A program made the translations under genes and the position numbers. 64,000 bases of DNA from Oikopleura dioica (taxonomy: Eukaryota; Chordata; Appendicularia; Copelata; Oikopleuridae), in NCBI GenBank assembly GCA_907165135.1, contig OU015567.1, positions 2,547,001 to 2,611,000 of the forward strand. Reading direction: 5' to 3'. Shown one piece after another: positions 25,001 to 34,600 of the stretch (positions within the stretch are counted from its first letter, which is position 1; every line of letters begins with the position of its first letter). Under the pieces are notes generated by a model. It saw nothing but the letters and a program-made list of their open reading frames with translations, was not told the DNA's origin and made no database searches.

Positions 25001-25326
25001 CCATATTTGGTCTCGCCCAATCAGAAATGAGGAGATCTTATCTGAACCAATCAGATGCTCGTTTTCGACTCAAAGCGAGTCAAATTCGAGCCTCTTTTGT
25101 CTGCGCCAATAAGAACGCGGTAATTCATGTTCTGGCCAATCAAATTGATCCTTTTCCCGTAAGAACCCCCTTTTAACAATTTTCTATTCAGGAAAAAGTG
25201 TCAATCTTCTGCAAGTACGATCCAGACAAGAAACCAAGATACAAGCGAGCAGAATGCAAATGCAAAAAGGGCAAATGCTTTTGGGCCTCTAAGAAAGCCC
25301 TTACATCCAAAAACACATGTAGTTAA
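22071..25326 (+). CDS. secreted trypsin-like serine protease with Cys-rich C-terminal tail
   Basis: Nine exons: 22071-22291, 22856-22936, 23279-23385, 23471-23686, 23839-24040, 24135-24465, 24511-24651, 24884-24979, 25192-25326; 509 residues. Signal peptide ([13 protein letters not shown]), charged propeptide, activation site GRIVNG, then the triad: His in LTAAHC, Asp in YDICLLQL, Ser in GDSGGPL (split by an intron). CIVAGWG and GVYTNV complete the S1 fold, so it should be active. After the domain come two related cysteine-rich units (beginning YCNSP and CNSP; each with a CxC and CxW end) that I cannot assign. Exon 4 ends at a GA donor. Intron 2 contains tRNA-Thr and a small element; intron 8 has five CCAAT boxes. 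Confidence 0.88.
22965..23038 (-). tRNA. tRNA-Thr (anticodon AGT)
   Basis: The minus strand folds as a full cloverleaf: acceptor stem GGCCCGA / TCGGGCC, D arm GCTTAGTTGGTTAAAGC, anticodon stem CCTGA / TCAGG with loop CTAGTAA (anticodon AGT), and T arm CCGAGTTCAAATCTCGG, with TTCAAATC as B box. It lies inside intron 2 of the protease gene, on the opposite strand. Confidence 0.95.
23040..23154. mobile_element. small foldback element (MITE) in a protease intron
   Basis: About 115 bp with inverted ends GGAGGGCGCTA and TAGCGCCCCC, plus inner inverted matches (AAATCATGATAA and TTATCATGATTT). No coding capacity. It directly abuts the 5' end of the tRNA-Thr gene. Confidence 0.5.
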
Positions 25327-26585
25327 AATTTTCAATTTTTCGATTTCCGAAATTTAAATATTTTCAATTTGAAACACAAATTATTTTTCTTTTTCAAGAA
25401 TTTTCTTTTATCAGTTCAAATCCAAAGTGATAGCCATGAAAATAACTCAGAGGGCCCAAAATTGCCCAGCAAATTATTTTTTCTTTCCATTCAAAAAACT
25501 ATGTAAATACGCCTCAATCAAAAAAAGAACACGATCTTCCGACGATGATTCCGAAGAATAAAAAATGATGAATCCGTGAATCTCCGAAACCGTCAAGTTC
25601 CAACAAAAATAAAAACAAGTTTAACCGCTGCCAAGTGACCGAAATTGTTATTCTGAACATATTTGCTGTAAATAAATTATTTATATGCTCAGAAAAAAAC
25701 CATTATTTTATCGATTCTTCATTCAAATTTCAGCAAAAATTTCAAAGAGATCACCCATTTTAAGGATCCCCCTGTGGATCTCGAACAAATTTAGAACAAC
25801 AATTTCTCCCTGTAGACCCTTAAGACACCAAGCGATTTTGGTCTCTTTATGTGGCCCACACGGAGTTCTAGTGCAAAAAATGGTTAACTCGGGGATACCC
25901 TTAAGTTTTCAAGTTCAAGTTTAGGAAGAAAGGTTTCAAGAACGATTTCTTACTATATACCCTTAAGTTTTTTAAGAGTAGATTAAGGGATAGCCTATTT
26001 TATCATTTAACGCCGACTTTTAAAATTATCTTAAAAATGAAATCAATTGATTAGAATTTCATTTATTCTTGAATTCCAGGTTCAAAATTTTCCTCCTCCC
26101 CAAGCAAGCAGATCCTTGAAAATGTTATTTTATCTTGGAAAGAAGTGTGAAAAATAGTTTGTTCATAAACGTGAGATAAACATGTGGCGACGGCCTTGAC
26201 CATTATGTTAATTCCGCCTGACAGAAGAAAATAAGCGTGAACATGATTATCAAAAATAAGCGCAGATTAAATAATCGCGGTGAAAGTTGCCCACTCGCCA
26301 ATTAAGGTCTTTTCGGTCAAATTAATTGAGCGAGATTTTGAGATTTTGATCAAGAAGAAGATTCTTCCTGAAGAGACGAATGATGTTACGAACGCTCGTC
26401 AGATCGTGTTGTCTGAAAACGTATCCGCCAAAACAGAATGTATTTTCACCAAAAACACGCCGCCACCTCCTTAAGCCCGTGCATCCGCCTTACCATATCC
26501 ATTCAATCAAAAGAATACAGCTTCAATTAATCAAATGTCCTCTTAATTTTCGCTTTTTTCTTTTATTTTAGTCATTTTAATGAAT
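25327..26585. other. intergenic, nothing recognised
   Basis: No coding signal. A short motif recurs: CCCTTAAG with flanking GGG at about 25820, 25900 and 25960. Confidence 0.35.
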
Positions 26586-26986
26586 TCAGTAGTCAAAAGT
26601 TTCGCAACAATTGATCGTATCTTCCTGGATGCATAATTCCGCGGTGATTTCCAACGTCTCCGGCGCTAGAATTTTCATCATAAACACGGTTTTTTTTCGA
26701 CTTACTCAGTTCCGGATCCGCTGCATAGAGAAATTGCTGGAACTCTTCCTCCCAGAGCATGGTACACATGTAGCAGAAATCAGCATCGATGAGGTTGCCA
26801 CAAAATTCTTTGTAAATATCACTGTTTCGCTTTCTTATCAGTTCTGCAACAGTTACTGATAACGTCTTAAGATTATTTTTTTTCTTCTGAAACAAGTGAT
26901 AACGAGAGAGCTTTCTATTAAAGGGCCCCTAACAAAAACCCTGAAATTCGTTTCTTTCTTACCGAAAATGCAAAAAGAAATTTCAT
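26586..26986 (-). CDS. small secreted six-cysteine protein
   Basis: Three short exons (26986-26963, 26865-26706, 26665-26586) with GT-AG introns give 87 residues. A signal peptide spans the first intron (MKFLFAFS joined to TLSVTVA). The mature part is acidic and holds exactly six cysteines: EFC, ADFC, YMC, ELC and a final NCC, then a tyrosine at the end. Intron 2 is 40 nt. Other acceptors upstream of 26865 are possible but give a poorer signal peptide. No family recognised; a secreted peptide or small structural protein is likely. Confidence 0.55.
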
Positions 26987-27827
26987 GTTTGTTTTTCTTC
27001 CAATTCTTCTAATAGAGCGTTTTCTCGGGTACTGGCGCTTTTTATATGTGCCTATGAACAGAACCGGATTTGCGCTCAACGGAGGATTATCCGAGCAAGA
27101 AAAGGGCTTCATCGTTCCTTTCTAAGAGAAGACGTACGCCAACGCCGAATTTGAACATGCTTCATTACGGAATTTATTTCCAAATTTGCCATGAAAATCA
27201 GAAAGCATACTTTTTACCTCATTTAGCATGATTTATCCATTAAAAACCATCAATTCAAGAATTCTTTTACTGTACTTTTATTACTATTTATGTTGACTTT
27301 CCTCGAATTTTTGACTAAAACAGACAATTTTGTTATTAGTTTCTTTTTCGCTTGCCCAGACTAACTCATTAATAAAAACATAAAAAAATGACTATTGGCA
27401 TAAAATGGTATTTAGACTGTAAATGACAATATCGTCTGAAAATAAAATGAGGTCAATACTTAATGACTGTATGTCTACTAAATAGAACCTGAAAACTTCC
27501 TTTCTAGGTTAATGCTTTTTGATTGAGATTAATTGTAAAGCTCTGACCGCAAGTCTAGCTTCATCCTTTTTCTTAATGATTTTTTAGTTTACATTTTTCT
27601 ATCGGGTAAAAATCAGATAAAGAAGTTTTTCTGAAAAACAAAAGTTCATTAAACCACTTTTTTGACTCGATTTAACCCTAACCCTACGTTACCGATAACC
27701 CTAACGGAAACTTTAGCTCGTTTTTTGTTATAATTCAATTCATAGTCTGAACTCAGAAACAACTCAAGTGGAAAAATATAATCAGATTTAAGCATTCTGA
27801 AAAATAATTCGATCATTTGCTTAGAGA
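26987..27827. other. intergenic
   Basis: AT-rich with no coding signal. At 27674-27712 short runs of CCCTAA appear (about three units with breaks), resembling degenerate telomeric repeat. Confidence 0.4.
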
Positions 27828-28274
27828 ATGAAAATCAAGTCGGACGTAAACTATGTCCTTCTGAAAAAGGACAAGCGAGGAAAGGTTGAGATCAAATTAA
27901 ATAAAGCTTCGTTGCAGAATCGAGTTAGGAGTTTAATGAGCGATTGTGAGAAACGAAATGAGCTTAATTTGCAGAGATCGATCGCGACAAAAAACAAATC
28001 GAAAAAGAAGAACTCTTCTTCTTTATTTTTATATCGAGAAAGAAGAACGACACTGATCCGATATTGCCAAATTCAATTTTATTCACTTTCGCGAAATGCA
28101 TTTTTGAACGAAAAAGTGTCGATAAAGAACTATTGGTTTTGGCAGTTATCCGCAGCTACCGTAGCTGCTCTGCTCAGAATCGGGAAAAGGCCGAATAGGT
28201 CGAAAACGATAACTCGGAAAAAGAGAGAGTTCGATCATCTCAATATGAAAAACAGGCGGCCGGGAAAAGGATGA
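27828..28274 (+). CDS. basic single-exon protein, unknown
   Basis: 148 residues from ATG 27828, three bases behind a 3' splice site (TTTGCTTAG), as for trans-splicing. Very basic throughout (KDKRGKVEIKLNK, KNKSKKKNSSS, TITRKKRE), with one mildly hydrophobic stretch (YWFWQLSAATVAALL, about residues 102-116). The charge suggests a nuclear or nucleic-acid-binding role, but no motif is recognised. Confidence 0.45.
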   Translation: MKIKSDVNYVLLKKDKRGKVEIKLNKASLQNRVRSLMSDCEKRNELNLQRSIATKNKSKKKNSSSLFLYRERRTTLIRYCQIQFYSLSRNAFLNEKVSIKNYWFWQLSAATVAALLRIGKRPNRSKTITRKKREFDHLNMKNRRPGKG

Positions 28275-28694
28275 TAGATTGCATCGCAAATTAGAAATTG
28301 AAGGCAGAAAGGTCAGTAAAAACATTTGTACTGGGGTTAATGAAAAATTAATTGCATGCATTAACGACTTGCTAAAAGTTCATTTCTTTAAATAAAAAAT
28401 GCTTTATCGGAAATTAATTCTTATTTTCTAGAATATTCTTCCAACTTCGAACCAGATTTGTCCCTATCAATCAAAATAAAATCATCAAATCTATTCAATT
28501 ATAACCATAAAGGCTATCAATATTATCTAGCCGAGGGAGACCCTTGTCGTAAATTATGAAATCAAAGATCTTCAATCCTCCCAGCTGGATTTATTTTTAT
28601 CACGTCAAAATTGAATCGTTGCTCAATCAAAATTGATCACGACATTGCATAATTGTTTCCTAAAAGCACAATTTTCAGTGAGAAAGAAAAAAAA
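28275..28694. other. intergenic, nothing recognised
   Basis: AT-rich spacer ending in the acceptor (CACAATTTTCAG, about 28679) of the next gene. Confidence 0.35.
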
Positions 28695-29774
28695 ATGGAG
28701 GAAGCGAAAGAAAACAGTGGATTGCTACTTAGGATGAAGAACAATACAGAGTAAGGAAATCATATCATTCATATGTTGAGAAAAGCGATGCTCAAGAAGG
28801 ATATTGACACATACTGTCACGTGATTTTGTCTGGGAGAGATATTGCAAATTATTCATTGATAAACGAACATTTTTAGTTCAAAAAGGGAACTTTTCGACT
28901 AAAAATTTTGACCATTTTTTTTTTATTTTCAGACCAATCAGATTTCTAGATTCATCTTGACGGCAAATCAGATCGCAGAAAATCTTTCCGCTATTTTTAA
29001 TTTGGTCTTGACGAGAAAGTACAGTCAAAAGATATGTTCTGCTTGCTATAACAGTATCTTCCTCCTATAAATTATTATTGACAAGTTTCAATCAAACTTT
29101 CTTCAGAGAATTCATCTTGAGTTGCCACTTGTAACTCGCAGCTCACAAGTCAGCTTCTATTTATTTATTCAATTCTTATTGTTGTGAAGCTAGGCGTACT
29201 TGCATTTCGGGATTAATTATGAACGGTGCATCGATCGTATCGTTACTGTCCATATAATACGCTCAATTTTCCTTCTTTACTTCTCATCTTCCATTCTCGT
29301 TTTTTATTGTATTTCTTAGAATCAGAGAGAATCAGAATAAGAATACGAACCAAAATCAATCATCAGAAGAAATTGAAGAAAGTCAAGTCGATTTGGAACA
29401 GATTTGCAGAGATATTTCAATAGGAAAGAGGCATTTTAATAACAAAAACCTTTTGTAGAATAAGGGTTGGGAGACCCTTAAGAAAAAAGTCCTCAGAAAC
29501 GATTTTAACCCATGATGATTCATCAACGATAGAAATTGACGAAGAAGAAGTACCCAAAAATTACGACGGGCTCGAAATGCCGCAGCAAAAACGACCAAAG
29601 ACTCTTGAAACCGGTTCAAATTTTAAATTAATAAAAATTTTTGCAAATTCATTTTTCGAATTTATTTATAAAAAGCTAAATTTGAACCGAGAAGATGATG
29701 CAAGTGGAAATTTTTCGATGTTTGTGATTCCGGGACTTGGGTGGATCAGCAGCAAAACAGTTATTATTTTATAA
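28695..29774 (+). CDS. acidic/polar intracellular protein, unknown
   Basis: ATG 28695 lies behind a trans-splice-like acceptor (ACAATTTTCAG). Exon 1 (28695-28750) joins in phase to an exon starting at 29320 (IRENQNKNTNQNQSSEEIEE), and a third open block (29459-29774) continues with DEEEVPKNYDGLEMP, a nuclear-signal-like QQKRPK and a C-terminal VIPGLGWISSKTVIIL. The junction near 29421-29458 is unresolved; a 28-nt GC-AG intron would fit the frame but is very short. About 160 residues. Function unknown. Confidence 0.4.
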
Positions 29775-31692
29775 AATTGGATCATCATCTCATTAGGGGA
29801 CTGGCAAGGTCATTTCGGAACAATGCATTTTGGGCTTTGCGGATTCGCAAAAATAAATCAAATGACCAGTTATTAGTCAAATAGCCTATTTGAAATAGGC
29901 AAGAAAAAATAAGATAACTGTATTTCTCTCTATTGCCAATAGACTATTGGGAATACAAATTTAATGAATTTAATTTGTTTACACAAGTCCGCAAGTAGAT
30001 TCTAAGGTTGATACTGTAAGAGGCGAAAATACCTGTTTTCACCCAAAAAGACCAATTCACATACAGTAACCACATTTTCGAGTTACAGGACCAAGTTCAA
30101 AACCATTAACTTCTCATTAAAAATTCAAGAGGCCCCGCCTTACGACTAATTTAACCCTTCACGTCAATTTTCGTGAAGTAAAATTTAATTATTGAGTTCA
30201 TTTTTGACCCAGAATTGAAATATTTTTTTTCCGGAAACAAGTTTTTTAGTAACGGGCGCTTATTTGTGTAAGTTTGAAGATTTCTCTTTGTGAAAAAATG
30301 TCATAAAGCCCTTTGTTGGCTTTTGAATTAATCGTTTTTGAGAACTTGGGAATAAGATTCAGGCCAAAGTATACGAAGATGCAAGAGGACTTCATGACAC
30401 AAGAGAATTTACAAGATCTTGTCAATGGCCAGGTTAGACATAAAATATGATTTTTATCCAAAAATTTTCTTCATAAAATACCCTTAAAATGACCTTTACG
30501 AACATTTCCGAACCTCAGAATAATAAATATGACTCGTAGTCTGTTTCGCTTACTCAACAGAAATAATGGAAAATTGTGTCAATACTGTATTCATTCAATA
30601 ATGATTCTGTTATGATTCCCTTGGTCGAATATGCTGTTTTGAATGGCGCTTTTGCATTCTTTATAGCCTCGCATATTGTTTATTGTGATTTCCAGGGATC
30701 AGATTTATAATTAAAAAGAAGATCCCTCTTGGCAGTTCCATTTCTTTTCTTTTACTGTCACTTTTGTGGTTGAGCGGGATTTTGCCTCAGAGATTTTAAT
30801 GAAAAGGGGAAGCATAATCGTCTCCGAGGTAAAAAGGAACAATATTCAAGGTCATTATTCACGGCTTTGGTCTTGGGCCACCATTTTCAATCGTCACCAA
30901 TAACGGATATACAGTCAGCGGTCCGCTTTTTATGGCAGAAGCAAATGCCAATGTATTCAAGACAAAGATTTCTAGGTCAAGATTTTCAAGACCTAATTCC
31001 AGAAGAGATCATGAAGCAAAAATTTCCTGTAAAAACATCTGTTAAAGATCTGAAATACTGAAGAGCCCCGAATCATTTCAGTATTTGTTTTTTCTACAAC
31101 AGTAATAGACTATTACTAATAGTTCTTTTATTCAATTTATTGCTTTTTCTCTCCTTTCGGAAGTGATCGGCTTTTCGGACAAAAGTAGACCGGAAAAGTT
31201 CATCGTTCAGAATTGATCTCAGTAATTACCAGTCCTTTTCATCAACAGTAATACTGTTACAGTAAAAGAAAGAAGAACAAAGTCGATCCATTTTCTTTAG
31301 CATTGACCGCATACTGACATATTACCAATGATTATTTCCAATGAGCTTATTAAAAATTTAGCTCAATGGCACTATATCAACCAAGAAATTATCTTCCGTG
31401 GCTCCTGAAACAAGGTATTTACTACTGGAAACTTTTTCAAGCAGAGATTATAAAGAAAATGACAATTTATGAAAATTACTCAAATTGCAGAGTGATCAAA
31501 ATAACGACTTTTTCGACAACTGATCGTCAAGATTCAGAGACACTTGAATTTAAGGGAGTAGGCATCGAGAAAAAGCCCTCCGACGAGCATTTTTCTTCGA
31601 GATATAATAGAGTGACACCCTTATTTTTGAAGCACAGGAGTCTATCGAATCTCCCTCGGTCAAAAATAAGGGTTTCACTTTGTTTATTTCAG
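29775..31692. other. intergenic, possibly 5' part of the next gene
   Basis: No secure gene. ATG-started pieces at 31366 (MALYQPRNYLPWLLKQ, ending at a good GTATTT donor) could be an upstream exon of the otopetrin-like gene, but the phase (1) does not match the next acceptor (2). Confidence 0.3.
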
Positions 31693-34600
31693 TCAAAAAA
31701 ATCGTTGCGAATTAAGCTTGATTGATGCCCACCCCCTTAATCTCGACGAAGAAGATTTCAAATTTTTCAGTTTTCAAAACGGCGAAGTACGAAATCATCA
31801 AAACGGAGGCCATCACCTAACAGGCGAAGAACCAGCACTACCAGAATACGAGCCACCACCCGATCTGGACCCAGCGGAGTTGAGAGAAGAAAATTTCAAG
31901 GAAATGGTTGATTTTTGATGAGTGAACTTGTTTTACCTTTTCGAGGAAAGAGACCTCATCAAGGTGGCGGCATCGCATAATTGCCGTCTTATTAGAATCA
32001 GAAGAAAGATTAGCATGCGGTTGACCTTGGCCGTGAATCAGGACTGGTCAACGCTGACCGTTCCCAACTGATCACTTTGACAGTTGATTTTATCAAAGAT
32101 GGACTTTCCGAAATATTTGATGATTAATATATTCAATTCCAGCCTATAAAATCCCAACCAATCAAAAAGCGAGAACTTCCTTCCGACTTATGGGTAGGCT
32201 TACCGGACTGAAATTCGGCCAATTTTTCTAGCTTACTAAGGGGGTCTTATGACACATATATTAAAAGCCCAAAAGCTGAGCTTTTATTTGAGCCCAAAAT
32301 CAAAGGGTCTGGGTTATGCCCGGAAGGCAATTTATGGGACCGGAAGTTCCAAAATAGGCACTAGAACTCTTCTATCGATTTTTTCGATGGGTTTGGGATC
32401 TCTAGAGCTTTGAAGAGTAGGTGAAATAGAAAGCGTAGACTCTGAGCTTTCTTTAGAGCCAATAAAATCTTGCCGCCCTTGGGTTAAGCGCCCTCTAGTG
32501 GCAAGAGAACTTGGGGATATGGGTATTTTTCAACAGAAACTCGAGGAAAAATGAAAAAAAACCTCCCGGGTCAACCGCGATTCAATTTTCTAAGACACAT
32601 TTATTGTTTATAGTTGTTTGAGAAACATAATAAGTAGGTTTAGATGTCGAAAATTTTGAGTCGAAACCTGAAGTTTTCAGAATAAAGCACTTTCGAAGTC
32701 AACTTCTAGGGCCAGAAGTGGGCGCTAGACCGACGGGCGGCAAAATTTTATTGGCTCTTAAGAAAGCTCAGAGTCTAAGCCTTCTATTTCACCTATTTTT
32801 CAAAGCTCTAGAGATCCCAAACCTATCGAAAAAATCGGTAGAAGAGTTCTTGTGCCGATTTTAGAACTTCCGGTCCCATAATTTGCCTTCCGGCCATGAC
32901 CGAGACCCCTTGATTTTGGGCTCAAATGAAAGCCCAGCTTCTGGGCTTTCTAAATATGTATCATATTACTCTCAAACTAAGCTAGAAAAATTGGCCAAAT
33001 TTTAGTCCGGTAAGCCTACTTATGGGGCACCCTAACAATCGCCTTTTCCTTCATCAACCTTGCCATTTCCTTCTGCCTGGTCAACCTCAACAACGCCCAA
33101 TCACAATCAGAAAGCAACAGTCCGACCCCAATTCACTCCGCCGCGGAGAAATATTACAAAATCCTTCTCGACGTGGTTTCCTGCGTTTTCGCTTTTTACA
33201 TGTATCTGAATCGCGCAACTCTCTGCGATAGAAGTCGCAGGCGGCGCGTTGATAACTTCAAGGTTAGCGACCTTGGCTAATCAGTGATCGCGACTTCCGT
33301 TAAACGTGACTTCTAGCTCAAGGCGCTGAATGTGCTTAGTTTTGGTGCGGTGACGAATAATCTTACTTGCTTGATTATTTTGATGCTGAACCAGGTAAGC
33401 CTCATTTAAGGGTATCTGAGCGTTAGAGTTAGAGTTAATGGTTACTCATTCTTTTAATTATTCAATAAACCATCAAAGTCAATTCTTCTCGTCAATAATA
33501 AGCAGAAAGAATTGGGGATTTGAAATGAAGCAATTCAGAGATCGGAAATTTCTAAGCAAAAATGAAAACCGCGGAATTGATAAAAATAGTACTTTGCGCA
33601 GCGATTTTGGATTCTGCGGTTTCATACCAATTTTACGAATTAACCAACTAAGCGAAATCGAATTTCGATTTTACCCAACCCACGTTTTGTAAAGAAAAAT
33701 AATCGTTTTTAGGATGAAGTGGAAGTTATTGACATCGTCATTCATTTTTCGGTAGCCGGTCATCAATTTTTAAAGAAATCAATTAGAATTTCTACGAAAG
33801 TGAAATTGGTTGATCAGCAGTTATGTCAAAATATCTCGTCTTGGTTGACTTGCTTTTTGCATAATCGAGCCACGAAAGTTTCTAATTAAAGCTAACGTAT
33901 TCTATCGCTTGCGGCGGAAATAGACATTTGATGACCGGAATCAGGACTTGCTTTTCTACCTCGTCATGGTTGCCTTTATGAATTTGATGAACAGGGAGAA
34001 TTGGGATTCTAGAATTAATTAACCTTGGATTTTTCGACTAAATGGACTTCATTTCCGAATTTGGGGGGAGGTGTCTGGAACCGACAAAAAAATTTTCGTG
34101 GAAATTTTCAACCAATCAGAAGCCTGTATTCGGCAAAACGGCCAATCAGCAGCCGAGTTGCCGCCCACGCAAAATTTGTCGAAATTTTTTTGTCGGTTCC
34201 AGACACCATCCCGAATTAGGGGGGGGGTTCCCGAATTGGGGGGGGTGTCTAGAATTTAGCAAATCAAGAATCCCCAATCAGAGTTTTCATGAAAACATAA
34301 AAGTACGTCTCATGATCGGCTGGATAATGGTCACTCTCGTCACTCAATGGTTCGTGATCTTTTTCGAGGCGAAAGAAGTTTGCGCCGATTTTTTGGTCCA
34401 AGGAGACTTGACAGACGAACAGTTCAAAACTCGACAGCGGTGGGTCAAGACACTCGAAGGTAAAAAAATTTCTTCGAAAATTTTTCCTGTTGAACAATCT
34501 GGCAAATCAAATCTCGGGCAGCTTTATTTTGGCCGGGCGTAATTCCAAAGACGCTCGCCCAAATTTGGGGCAGGGGTGCTAATGCAAATCCTTTCCAAAG

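Noticed and set aside
30846..31061. Plus-strand frame with VIIHGFG, reminiscent of lipases
   Set aside because: No catalytic Ser motif follows, no clear splice sites, and the frame soon becomes unlikely.
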